Shown piece after piece: positions 1-8,494 of a stretch of 64,000 nucleotides of DNA. Where the stretch lies: NCBI RefSeq assembly GCF_001657485.1, contig NZ_LXFU01000037.1, positions 682,001 through 746,000 on the forward strand, in the 5' to 3' direction. Made by a program: the position numbers and the translations under genes. The stretch's first letter is position 1; every line of letters begins with the position of its first letter. The notes under the pieces are model-generated. The model did not search any database. It saw only the letters and a list, made by a program, of their open reading frames with translations, and was not told the DNA's origin. Source of the DNA: Rhizobium sp. WYCCWR10014. GTDB lineage: Bacteria; Pseudomonadota; Alphaproteobacteria; Rhizobiales; Rhizobiaceae.

Positions 1-1166
1 GGCAGGCCGTAGCTCAGGCGCTGCAGCACGTAAGCGCGATTGGCGTCATGATCAGCGAAGCGATCTGTAGCCAGCGGTGCCGCATGGGCGGCAACCTCGA
101 GCGCGCCCGCATCCGCAACGCCTGATTTGGCGACAAGCCATGCCTGCGCTTGGGCGTAAGCATCGCTCTTCAGCGCCGCATTGTCGGCCTTGTTCAGATT
201 GTAGACGACCGTAGCGGTGCCGAGCATCCGGCCGCCCATCACGTCGAGAGGAGAATGCATGCCGGCGAGGATGCGGTCTTCGCCGAGTTCGCTGGCGCGC
301 GTGATCATTTCCTGAAAGCGCTGCGGTACGAGATAGGCCATGGCGAGCGCATCCCGCCAGGCTTCCGCCGTATGCCCGCTCGGGAAACCGCCGTCCTCGA
401 CCGGCTTGCCGCTCTTGGCGGGTTCCAGCGTCGGAACGACCGACACGTCTTGGCTCCAGCGGTAGGGACGGCCATATTTGAAATAGCGCTTGGCAGGCTC
501 CGTCGAGCCGTCACCGCTTGCGGCGTTGATGAAGTCGATTGCAAGGCCCATGTCGGGGTTGGCATCGGTCTTGTTTTCCGCGTCCGGCTTGCTGCCGGCG
601 CCGCGATTGTTGCCCTTGTCGTCATATTTGATCGTCGTCGCGTCGGCCGCCACCGCGGTGATCGTGGTGGTCTGCTTCGAGCCGGCCTTCCAGGCATCGG
701 TCAGCGGACCGAGGCCATCGACGATGCTGGCATTCTTGCCGCGCCGATCGTCGAGATAGGCAGCCACCGCCTGATCGGCCGTCCGCGCCCGCGTCGCATT
801 GACGACATAGGCAATGTTGGCGTCATGGACGGCCTGGTTGACGATATGGCCGTCCGTCTTGCTGGCGGGAATACCATCCCAATCCGTCTTGGCGACCGCC
901 GGGCAATTGTCCTTGGCCGGGGCTTCGACACCCGCATCGACAAAAGGCGTGCGCGGGGTCCAGATTTCGAGGAAGCCGGAGAGGAGATGAACGGCGGCGT
1001 TGGTGTCCGCCGTCGAGAAGCAGGCGTCACCACGCTTGTTGGTATTTCCGGCCTGCGCATAAGGCGCTTTCGCCGCCGTGGCCTGCTCGGCGCTGGCAAG
1101 CGATGGCACGATGGAAAGAAGGCAGACGAGGGCGGTGCTCAGGCGGCAAAGGCTTAAAACAGACAT
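1..1166 (-). CDS. PAP2-family (class A-like) acid phosphatase, C-terminus cut by window edge
   Basis: Secreted or periplasmic phosphatase expected to release phosphate from monoesters. The frame starts with a Sec-type signal peptide (hydrophobic residues 9-25, likely cleavage after ASA). The three-part PAP2 signature is complete: K226-X6-R233-P234, PSGH at 262-265, and R298-X5-H304-X3-D308, which holds the two catalytic histidines. The long stretch before the first motif (residues 30-225) is larger than in short PhoN-type enzymes. About 388 residues are visible and the frame is open at base 1, so the stop lies outside. It is divergent from the histidine kinase gene, 179 bp away. Family assignment is firm; substrate is unknown. 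Confidence 0.88.
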   Translation of the reverse strand, partial: MSVLSLCRLSTALVCLLSIVPSLASAEQATAAKAPYAQAGNTNKRGDACFSTADTNAAVHLLSGFLEIWTPRTPFVDAGVEAPAKDNCPAVAKTDWDGIPASKTDGHIVNQAVHDANIAYVVNATRARTADQAVAAYLDDRRGKNASIVDGLGPLTDAWKAGSKQTTTITAVAADATTIKYDDKGNNRGAGSKPDAENKTDANPDMGLAIDFINAASGDGSTEPAKRYFKYGRPYRWSQDVSVVPTLEPAKSGKPVEDGGFPSGHTAEAWRDALAMAYLVPQRFQEMITRASELGEDRILAGMHSPLDVMGGRMLGTATVVYNLNKADNAALKSDAYAQAQAWLVAKSGVADAGALEVAAHAAPLATDRFADHDANRAYVLQRLSYGL

Positions 1167-1345
1167 GGTGATACCCGAAATGGTTGAACGAACGCCGGGA
1201 GAGTTAGAGCTCTCATGCGACAGATCAATTGCAAAAATATTGCCATTCTATGAACCAGCCGGTGCTCGCCTCTTGCCTTTCCAATCCATCCCGCCAAAAC
1301 TGCCGGAGAGACGATGACCCCAACCGGAATGCCGGAAAGGAAGAC

Positions 1346-4300
1346 ATGGCAGCGCGCCAACGCATCATTCCGGTAAGACGCGAATATAATCGCTGGGTCG
1401 CCAACCAGACGCTGGAAGATTACGCGCTGCGCTTTACCGCAAAGAGCGCCCGCCATTTCTCGTCGCAGCGCATCTCGCAGACGGCGATCGGCGCGATCTC
1501 CTTCCTGGCGCTGGAGGCGATCGGCGGTGCGATCACCCTCTCCTACGGCACCACCAACGCCTTTTACGCCATCATCGTCGCCTCGATCGCCATGCTGGCG
1601 ATTGGCCTGCCGATCAGCCGCTACGCTATCCGCCACGGCGTCGACATCGATCTTCTGACGCGCGGCGCGGGCTTCGGCTATATCGGCTCGACCATCACTT
1701 CGCTGATCTATGCAAGCTTCACCTTCATGCTGTTTGCGATCGAGGCTTCGATCATGTCCGGGGCGTTGGAGCTCACCCTCGGCATCCCGCTCTGGATCGG
1801 CTACATCATCAGCGCCGTCATGGTGATCCCGCTGGTGACGCACGGCGTGCGGCTGATCAGCAAGTTCCAGCTGATGACCCAGCCCTTCTGGATCGTGCTG
1901 AATATCCTTCCCTTCATCTTCATCGCCCTGTTGGACTGGGAAAAATTCGATCTCTGGCGCGCCTTCGCCGGCATCCGCCATGCCTCCGGCCCGCCCGGCA
2001 CCATCGCCGAATTCGATCTGGTGGAGTTCGGCGCTGCCTCCGCCGTCATCCTGGCGCTGATGTCGCAGATCGGCGAACAGGCCGACTTCCTGCGCTTCCT
2101 GCCGCCGGACCCGCAGCGCAAGTGGCGCCACCGCCTGGCGATCTTTCTCGCCGGGCCCGGCTGGGTCATCATCGGCGCGCCGAAGTTGCTTGCTGGTTCA
2201 TTTCTGGTCGTACTGACCTTCACCTCGGGCGTCCCCCTCGATCGCGCCGCCGACCCGGCGCAGATGTATCTGACCGCCTTCGGCTACATGGTCCCCTGGC
2301 ATAATGGCGCACTGCTGTTGATGGCCGCCTTCGTCGTCGTCTCGCAGCTGAAGATCAATGTGATGAACGCCTATGCCGGTTCGCTCGCCTGGTCGAACTT
2401 CTTCTCGCGGCTGACCCACAGCCATCCCGGCCGCGTCATCTGGCTGGTCTTCAACGTCGCAATCGCCCTGCTTTTGATGGAACTCGGCATCTACCGGCTG
2501 CTGGAGGAGACGCTCGGCATCTTCTCGATCATCGCCATGGCCTGGCTCTGCACGATCTCTGCCGATCTCTTCATCAACAAGCCGCTGGGGCTGGCTCCTC
2601 CCGGCATCGAGTTCAAGCGTGCCCACCTCTACGACATCAACCCGGTCGGCCTCGGCGCCATGACGCTGTCGGCGACAGTGTCGCTGATTGCCCATTTCGG
2701 CGCCTTCGGGGAGATCGCCGCCTCGCTCGCGCCCTATATTACCCTTGTCATCGCGCTGGTCACCTCGCCTGTCATCGCCTGGGCGACGAAAGGCAAGTTC
2801 TATCTCGCCCGCAAGCCGCGCCAGAGCTGGAAAAACCTGACGAACATCACCTGCTCGGTCTGCGAGCATCCCTTCGAGCCGGAGGACATGGCCTGGTGCC
2901 CGGCCTATGCCGCGCCGATCTGCTCGCTCTGCTGCTCGCTCGACAGCCGCTGCCACGATATGTGCAAGCCGGCCGCCCGTTTCAACGCACAGGTCGGCAC
3001 CGTCGCCAAGGCGCTGCTGCCGGAAGCCATTCTGGGGAAGCTGACGACGCGCCTTGGCCGCTACGGCATCGCCGTCGTTTTGGCATTGACCGCTATCGGC
3101 GCGATCCTGGCGATGATTGCCCATCAGGTCGCCTCCGCCTCGCCCGAGACGGGTGAGGTCGTCAATCGCACCATCCTCATCGTCTTCTTCGTCTTCTCGG
3201 TGATCTCAGGCGTCGTCTGCTGGTTCTATGTGCTCGCCCATGACAGCCGCGTCGTTGCCGAGGAGGAATCCTCACGCCAGAACACGCTGCTGCTCAAGGA
3301 AATCGCCGCCCACAAGAAGACCGACGCCGCCTTGCAGAACGCCAAGGAAACCGCCGAGGCCGCCAACCGCGCCAAGAGCCGCTATGTCGTCGGGCTCAGC
3401 CATGAATTACGCACGCCGCTGAACGCGGTGCTCGGCTACGCCCAGATCCTCGAACGCGACGAGACCATCCCGGCGCCGCGCCAATCCTCGATCAAGGTCA
3501 TCCGCCGCAGCGCCGAACACCTCTCCGGGCTGATCGACGGCCTGCTCGATATTTCCAAGATCGAGGCCGGCCGCCTGCAGGTCTATTCCAACGAGATCAA
3601 CATCCAGGATTTCCTCGACCAGATCGTCGATATGTTCCGCCCGCAGGCGCAGGCAAAAGGGCTTGCCTTCATCCATGAGCGCGCGCCGGCCTTGCCGCAA
3701 TTCGTCCGCACCGACGAAAAGCGCCTGCGCCAGATCCTGGTCAACCTGCTCTCCAATGCCATAAAGTTCACTGACGAGGGCAGCGTCACCTTCGACGTCG
3801 GCTATCGCAGCCAGGTCGCGACCTTCACCGTTGCCGATACCGGCCGCGGCATCACCGAGAAAGACCTGCCCCGTATCTACGAACCCTTCCAGCGCGGCGA
3901 GGCCGAAAGCGTGCGGCCAATGCCGGGGCTCGGCCTCGGCCTCACCATTACCCGGCTTTTGACCAATACGCTTGGAGGCGAGATTTCGGTTTCGAGCATA
4001 AAGGACGAAGGCTCGACCTTCCGCGTCCGGCTGATGCTGTCCGCCGTCATGCGTGCCGTGGCCGCCGCGCCACAGGAGAAGCGCGTTGTCGGTTATGACG
4101 GCCCGCGCCGCACGATCGTCGTCGTCGACGATAACGAGGACCACCGCGAGATGATGCGCGAGATCCTGGCGCCGCTCGATTTCATCGTGCTGACGGCGGC
4201 AGGCGGCGGCGAATGCCTGACGCTGATCGAGGGCATCATGCCGGACCTTTTCCTCGTCGATATTCTGATGCCCGGCATGAACGGCTGGCAGCTCGTCTCG

Positions 4301-4732
4301 CGTCTGCGTGAGGCCGGCCAGATGGCGCCGGTGCTGATGCTGTCGGCCAATATCGGTGATGCGGCCGTTCTTAGCGACAGTGACGACAGCCACAATGATG
4401 CGATCGGCAAGCCGGTCGACATCCGCCAGTTGCGCGACAAGCTCGCCCTGCATCTTGGCCTGACATGGATCTATGCCGATGCCACGCCAGCCGTTCCTGT
4501 CGAGATCGAAGCGCCGATGCTGAGCCCAGGTGCTGCCCATGTGCAGGAATTGCTGCGGCTCGGCGAGATCGGCTATATCAGAGGCATCGAAGCCAAGCTT
4601 TCGGACCTTGCCAAGGTGGAGGCAAATCAGCCATTCACGGGGGAACTTCGCGCCTATGTCGCCGCCTTCGATCTCGCCGGCTTCATGACCTTCCTGCACG
4701 ACTTCGACGAAAAGGTGGAATCCATTGGCTGA
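1346..4732 (+). CDS. Permease-fused hybrid sensor histidine kinase with receiver domain
   Basis: A 1128-residue inner-membrane sensor. Residues 1-490 form about 12 membrane segments resembling an NCS1 purine/cytosine-type permease (N-terminal REYNRWVANQTLEDYAL). Residues 503-540 hold eight cysteines (503, 506, 518, 526, 529, 530, 536, 540), which suggests a metal-binding module. Two more membrane helices follow, then a HisKA box with H686 (LSHELRTPLN), an ATPase with N box LVNLLSNAIKF and DTGRGI, and a receiver with D972 and a KPVD loop. The last 100 residues are unassigned. The start at 1346 follows GGAAAGGAAG; an upstream in-frame ATG at 1229 has no such site. The design recalls transporter-kinases such as CbrA and MxtR (a solute-carrier domain fused to a kinase), but with an NCS1-like carrier. 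The ligand is unknown. It overlaps the next regulator by 8 bp. Confidence 0.85.
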   Translation: MAARQRIIPVRREYNRWVANQTLEDYALRFTAKSARHFSSQRISQTAIGAISFLALEAIGGAITLSYGTTNAFYAIIVASIAMLAIGLPISRYAIRHGVDIDLLTRGAGFGYIGSTITSLIYASFTFMLFAIEASIMSGALELTLGIPLWIGYIISAVMVIPLVTHGVRLISKFQLMTQPFWIVLNILPFIFIALLDWEKFDLWRAFAGIRHASGPPGTIAEFDLVEFGAASAVILALMSQIGEQADFLRFLPPDPQRKWRHRLAIFLAGPGWVIIGAPKLLAGSFLVVLTFTSGVPLDRAADPAQMYLTAFGYMVPWHNGALLLMAAFVVVSQLKINVMNAYAGSLAWSNFFSRLTHSHPGRVIWLVFNVAIALLLMELGIYRLLEETLGIFSIIAMAWLCTISADLFINKPLGLAPPGIEFKRAHLYDINPVGLGAMTLSATVSLIAHFGAFGEIAASLAPYITLVIALVTSPVIAWATKGKFYLARKPRQSWKNLTNITCSVCEHPFEPEDMAWCPAYAAPICSLCCSLDSRCHDMCKPAARFNAQVGTVAKALLPEAILGKLTTRLGRYGIAVVLALTAIGAILAMIAHQVASASPETGEVVNRTILIVFFVFSVISGVVCWFYVLAHDSRVVAEEESSRQNTLLLKEIAAHKKTDAALQNAKETAEAANRAKSRYVVGLSHELRTPLNAVLGYAQILERDETIPAPRQSSIKVIRRSAEHLSGLIDGLLDISKIEAGRLQVYSNEINIQDFLDQIVDMFRPQAQAKGLAFIHERAPALPQFVRTDEKRLRQILVNLLSNAIKFTDEGSVTFDVGYRSQVATFTVADTGRGITEKDLPRIYEPFQRGEAESVRPMPGLGLGLTITRLLTNTLGGEISVSSIKDEGSTFRVRLMLSAVMRAVAAAPQEKRVVGYDGPRRTIVVVDDNEDHREMMREILAPLDFIVLTAAGGGECLTLIEGIMPDLFLVDILMPGMNGWQLVSRLREAGQMAPVLMLSANIGDAAVLSDSDDSHNDAIGKPVDIRQLRDKLALHLGLTWIYADATPAVPVEIEAPMLSPGAAHVQELLRLGEIGYIRGIEAKLSDLAKVEANQPFTGELRAYVAAFDLAGFMTFLHDFDEKVESIG

Positions 4733-5642
4733 GCCGGCCCTTCCCCGCGACATCGTTCTGCTGGTCGACGACTCCGCCGAAGCACTCGGCTTCATGACCG
4801 ACGCGCTCGAACAATCCGGCTTCTCCGTGCTGATCGCCACATCGGGCGCGGCGGCACTTGGTATCGTCGAGCGCATCACGCCCGATCTCATCCTGCTCGA
4901 CGCTGTCATGCCCAGCATGGACGGCTTCGAGACCTGCCGCCGGCTGAAGGCGAATGCCGCGGTGGCGCAGGTGCCTGTCATCTTCATGACCGGTCTGACC
5001 GAGACGGAGCATGTCGTGCACGCGCTGGAATCCGGCGGCGTCGATTATCTCAGCAAGCCGATCAACATCGACGAACTGCGCGCCCGCATCCGTGTTCATC
5101 TGCGCAATGCCCGCTCGGCCCAGAGCGCCCGCGTGGCGCTCGACGCAGCCGGCCGCCATCTGTTGGCAGTCAAGGGCGACGGCGCCATCCACTGGTCAAC
5201 GCCGCAAGCGACACGGCTGGTCAATGCCGCCATGGGCAGCGACGATGGCATGGAAATCGTCGTCCGGCATATCGCCGGCTGGATGCGTGACCGCGTCGCC
5301 GCGGTGCGCGACGGCATCATCTCGATCGCCCATGCCGGCCAGGCAGCGCTTCAGCTCGCCTTCCTCGGCGCAATCGGCCCTGACGAATATCTCTTCCGCC
5401 TCACCGCCGCCAATCAGCGCAGCGACGACGAGGTGCTGCGCCAGCGCTTCTCGCTCACCCAGCGCGAATCCGAAGTGCTGCTCTGGATCGCCAAAGGCAA
5501 GGCCAACCGCGACATCGGCGAAATATTGGGACTGTCGGCGCGGACGGTGAACAAACACCTCGAACAGATTTACGTGAAGCTCGGCGTCGAGAACCGCGCC
5601 TCGGCCGCCGTGAAAGCCACGCACGTGCTGTACGAGATGTAA
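4725..5642 (+). CDS. Response regulator: receiver plus LuxR-type helix-turn-helix
   Basis: A 305-residue DNA-binding response regulator, the probable output partner of the upstream hybrid kinase. The receiver (residues 8-125) has the acidic pair DD at 15-16, phospho-acceptor D59, and the switch lysine in SKPIN. A middle region of about 110 residues has no recognised domain. The C-terminal LuxR/NarL helix-turn-helix (about 245-300) reads LTQRESEVL, then SARTVNKHLEQIY. It starts with TTG inside the 3' end of the kinase gene (8-bp overlap), so translational coupling is likely. Gene order resembles the MxtR-ErdR type of pair; target genes cannot be read from this window. Confidence 0.87.
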   Translation: MAEPALPRDIVLLVDDSAEALGFMTDALEQSGFSVLIATSGAAALGIVERITPDLILLDAVMPSMDGFETCRRLKANAAVAQVPVIFMTGLTETEHVVHALESGGVDYLSKPINIDELRARIRVHLRNARSAQSARVALDAAGRHLLAVKGDGAIHWSTPQATRLVNAAMGSDDGMEIVVRHIAGWMRDRVAAVRDGIISIAHAGQAALQLAFLGAIGPDEYLFRLTAANQRSDDEVLRQRFSLTQRESEVLLWIAKGKANRDIGEILGLSARTVNKHLEQIYVKLGVENRASAAVKATHVLYEM

Positions 5643-5660
5643 GAGGGTGATGGAGGCTAA

Positions 5661-5762
5661 GCATGTCGCGCAAAAGGGTGCAGGGGTTTTGCGCTAACGA
5701 CATGCGCAAAAACAAAGATCTAAAGCGCGACGAGCGAATCTGAAAGATCGCTATGCGCTTTG
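5661..5762 (+). repeat. Rhizobial mosaic intergenic repeat, copy A
   Basis: A roughly 100-bp element just after the response regulator. Its first half is bounded by inverted gcatgtcg and cgacatgc ends around a caaaagggtgcaggggtttt core. Its second half (aaaacaaag through agcgcg, gaatctgaaagatcg and gcgcttt) matches, in opposite orientation, the element at 14407-14496. It probably belongs to the RIME-like palindromic repeats of Rhizobium, and may also act as a transcription terminator. Confidence 0.7.
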
Positions 5763-5767
5763 GTCGC

Positions 5768-5945
5768 TAAACCAGCCGATGCGGCACATCGCTGCCCTCG
5801 AAAAACGCCGTCACGTTCTCGACCACCTTCATGCCCATGGCCATCCGCATCTGTTCCGTGGCGGGTCTCCATCTGCCCCGGCGCCTCAGCTTCCGCGTCG
5901 TAGACGTCAAGCCCCGCTCCACGGATCGTGCTGTTTTCCGGTGCC
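5768..5945 (-). pseudogene. Remnant of a D-2-hydroxyacid dehydrogenase C-terminus
   Basis: Reading the minus strand, one frame gives GAGLDVYDAEAEAP (about 5880-5921), the conserved end of the NAD-binding domain in hydroxypyruvate/glyoxylate-reductase-type enzymes. A second frame then gives ATEQMRMAMGMKVVENV, a helix typical of the family's last 30 residues, and ends with HRLV and a stop at 5768. The two parts need a frameshift between them, and no N-terminal domain is found upstream. This looks like the decayed 3' end of a gene. No function is expected. The family call rests on two short motifs. Confidence 0.55.
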
Positions 5946-6081
5946 GAAATCGGCCGCCGTCAACAACCCCTCCACCGAAGCGAACTGCCGGGCACCGTAA
6001 CGCGCCGTCTTCCTGGGGACGATCGATGAGCGATTGCGGCACTATAGCCAGGCCGGAATTGAAACACTCGCCAAAAGAAAG

Positions 6082-6103
6082 AAGCCCGGTCGGAACCGGG
6101 CTT
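6082..6103 (-). terminator. Rho-independent terminator of the bra operon
   Basis: A perfect 9-bp stem (aagcccggt/accgggctt) with a 4-base loop lies 33 bp past the braC stop. On the minus strand it is followed by a T-rich run (tctttctttt). Confidence 0.85.
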
Positions 6104-6135
6104 CGATAATCATCTCCCATAAAGGGAAGCGAGGC

Positions 6136-7257
6136 TTACATGCCCTGCGGGAAGTAGCTGTACTTGCCGTCCGGACCCTTCTTCCATTCGTACATGATGT
6201 AGCCAGGAATCTTCGGGTCGCCCTTCTCGTCGAACGAAATGTCGCCGAGAACGGTCGGGAACGGTCCCTTTTCCTTCATGGCCTTGGCAACGGCCTCAGG
6301 ATCCAGCGAACCGGCAGCCTTGGCGGCCCCGGCGATCGTCTGCATCGCAGCGTAGGAATAGAGCGTGTAGGCTTCCGGATTGAAACCAGCGGCCTTGAAC
6401 TTTTCGACGAGTTCCTTGTTTGCAGGGTTCGCCGTCGGATCGGGACCGAAGGTGTTCAGCGTACCGGCGACGGCGTCGCCAGCGATCGAGGCCAGTTCGT
6501 TCGAAACGATACCGTCGCCCGAAACCAGCGTCGCCTTCAGGCCCTGGTCGGCCGCCTGGCGGATGATGAGACCGGCTTCGGTGTGCAGACCACCCCAATA
6601 GATGATCGAGACGCCGGCTTCCTTCATCTTGGCGATAAGGGCCGAGAAGTCCTTGTCGCCGACGTTGATGCCTTCGTAGATGACTTCCGTGACGCCGGCG
6701 GCATTCATTGCCTTCTTGGTTTCGTCGGCAAGGCCCTGACCGTAGGGGGTCTTGTCGTGAACGACAGCAATCTTGGCGTCCTTGAAGTGATCGGCAAGAT
6801 ATTTGCCGGCGATGGCACCCTGCTGGTCGTCACGGCCGCAGGTGCGGAACGTGTTCCAGAGGCCCCGTTCCGTGAAGGTCGGGTTCGTCGCGGCCGGGGT
6901 GATTTCGAGGATGCCGTTTTCGGCATAGACTTCCGAAGCCGGGATCGAAACGCCGGAGTTGAAGTGGCCGATGACGAACTTGACGCCGTCAGCAGCGAAC
7001 TTGTTGGCGACCGAAATGCCCTGCTTCGGGTCGGAGACGTCGTCGCCGAGCTCGATCTTGATCTGCTCGCCGTTGATGCCGCCAGCCGCGTTGATGTCGG
7101 CGGCTGCCTGTTCAGCACCCTTCTGGAGCTGAGCACCGAACGCGGCGTTCGGGCCAGTCAGCGGACCAGCGACAGCGATGAGAACGTCGGCCCACGCGTT
7201 GCCGCTGAAGGCGACCATCGCCGTCAGAGCCACTGCCGACAGAAGAGACTTCTTCAT
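6136..7257 (-). CDS. braC: Branched-chain amino-acid ABC transporter, periplasmic binding protein
   Basis: Solute-binding protein of the LivK/BraC family, 373 residues. It has a clear Sec signal peptide (MKKSLLSAVALTAMVAF, cleavage after AWA at about 23) followed by VLIAVAGPLTGPNAAFG, the typical start of the mature protein. It delivers leucine, isoleucine, valine and, in rhizobia, a broad range of other amino acids to the BraDEFG membrane complex. GGGAG precedes the ATG. A 120-bp gap separates it from the upstream small gene, so it may have its own promoter in addition to operon read-through, which fits the high demand for binding protein. A strong terminator follows. Confidence 0.93.
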   Translation of the reverse strand: MKKSLLSAVALTAMVAFSGNAWADVLIAVAGPLTGPNAAFGAQLQKGAEQAAADINAAGGINGEQIKIELGDDVSDPKQGISVANKFAADGVKFVIGHFNSGVSIPASEVYAENGILEITPAATNPTFTERGLWNTFRTCGRDDQQGAIAGKYLADHFKDAKIAVVHDKTPYGQGLADETKKAMNAAGVTEVIYEGINVGDKDFSALIAKMKEAGVSIIYWGGLHTEAGLIIRQAADQGLKATLVSGDGIVSNELASIAGDAVAGTLNTFGPDPTANPANKELVEKFKAAGFNPEAYTLYSYAAMQTIAGAAKAAGSLDPEAVAKAMKEKGPFPTVLGDISFDEKGDPKIPGYIMYEWKKGPDGKYSYFPQGM

Positions 7258-7377
7258 ATTATTACTCCCAATTTTTGGGCGGGTTCCGGTCCAAGGCCCA
7301 GCGCACTACCCACCATTGACTGCGCCAGGAAAGCTGTTCCACTCGGAAGGCAATTCATGCCTAGTTTCAACGGACTG

Positions 7378-7731
7378 TCAATGTTTGTCCTTCCACGAAA
7401 ACGCGGAAGTTTTTTCGTACAGCCAGTAATAGTTGTTAACCATCTGATTGGTGCGGCGGTAGCGGAAGCCGGCCGTCGAGAACACCAGCAGCGTCACGAA
7501 GTCGAGGATATAGTAGAAGGCGTTCAGCATCGGCCCATTGAACAGGGCATGATGCAGGAACTGCATCGCCCAGGCGAGCAGAAATGTATAGACGATGACC
7601 AGCGGATAATCGCTCCAGCCCTCGGCAACCGCTTTGCCGGCGCGCCACGCCGTCCAGAAGCCTAAGAGCAAGACGATGACACGGATCGCCACAAGGGGGC
7701 CGGCATCCGCTTCGAAGAAAAGTCCCTGCAT
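7378..7731 (-). CDS. Small integral membrane protein inside the bra operon
   Basis: A 117-residue protein with about three hydrophobic segments (LVAIRVIVLLLGFWTAW, YPLVIVYTFLLAWAMQF, AFYYILDFVTLLVF) and a tyrosine-rich C-terminus. The start at 7731 follows AGGAGAG; a longer frame would begin inside the end of braG and lacks such a site. It lies 19 bp after braG and before braC, so it is almost certainly co-transcribed with the transporter. I recall it as a conserved rhizobial family of unknown function (possibly DUF6867). A role in transporter assembly or regulation is a guess from position. Confidence 0.75.
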   Translation of the reverse strand: MQGLFFEADAGPLVAIRVIVLLLGFWTAWRAGKAVAEGWSDYPLVIVYTFLLAWAMQFLHHALFNGPMLNAFYYILDFVTLLVFSTAGFRYRRTNQMVNNYYWLYEKTSAFSWKDKH

Positions 7732-7750
7732 GTCAAACTCTCCTTTCGAC

Positions 7751-8494
7751 CTAGTGTCTTCCGCCTTCGAGATAGGCGGCGCGGACCTCGGGATTGGCAA
7801 GAAGCTCCTTGCCGGAGCCGCTCATCGTCACCTTGCCGTTCACCATCACGTAGGCGCGGTGAGAAAGCCTGAGCGCGGCGAACGCGTTCTGCTCGACGAG
7901 GAAAACGGTCAGCCCCTCCGCCTCGTTGAGCTTCCTGATCGCCTCGAAGATGCCCTTGACGATCAGCGGCGCAAGACCGAGCGAGGGTTCGTCCAGAAGC
8001 AGCAGCTTCGGGCGCGCCATCAGCGCGCGGCCGATCGACAGCATCTGCTGCTCGCCGCCCGAAAGTGTTCCACCCCGCTGGGCGTGACGTTCCTTGAGGC
8101 GCGGGAAGAGCGTGAAGATCTTCTCGACGTCTTCGGCGAAGTGTTTCAGATTATCGAGGCCAGCGCCCATCTGAAGATTTTCCAGAACTGTCATGCGCGG
8201 GAAGATGCGGCGGCCTTCCGGCGACTGTGCAATGCGCAGACGGGCGATTTCATGCGTCGGCATGCGGGTGATGTCGCGGCCCTCAAAGACCACCGAACCG
8301 GTGCGCGCCTGCGGGCTGCCGCAGATCGTCATCATCAGTGTCGACTTGCCAGCGCCGTTGGCGCCGATCAGGCTGACGATCTCGCCCTTGTTGACGTGGA
8401 CATCGACGCCGGCCAACGCCCGGATATTGCCGTAATAGGTTTCGACGCCATTCACCTGAAGGAGCGGTTGACCCGTCATTGCTTCATCGCCCAT
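7751..8494 (-). CDS. braG: Branched-chain amino-acid ABC transporter ATPase (LivF type)
   Basis: Cytoplasmic ATP-binding subunit, 247 residues. Walker A is GANGAGKST, the ABC signature is LSGGEQQ, and Walker B is LLLLDEPSLGL; the switch histidine appears as a Q-rich VEQNAF segment, usual for LivF proteins. It pairs with BraF to power uptake. Its ATG overlaps the stop of braF by one base, which indicates translational coupling. Confidence 0.93.
   Translation of the reverse strand: MGDEAMTGQPLLQVNGVETYYGNIRALAGVDVHVNKGEIVSLIGANGAGKSTLMMTICGSPQARTGSVVFEGRDITRMPTHEIARLRIAQSPEGRRIFPRMTVLENLQMGAGLDNLKHFAEDVEKIFTLFPRLKERHAQRGGTLSGGEQQMLSIGRALMARPKLLLLDEPSLGLAPLIVKGIFEAIRKLNEAEGLTVFLVEQNAFAALRLSHRAYVMVNGKVTMSGSGKELLANPEVRAAYLEGGRH

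Noticed and set aside
3407..4987. 526-codon minus-strand frame
   Set aside because: Antisense to the kinase and receiver domains; no recognisable motif.
6034..7665. 543-codon plus-strand frame
   Set aside because: Runs opposite braC and the small membrane-protein gene and across a terminator.
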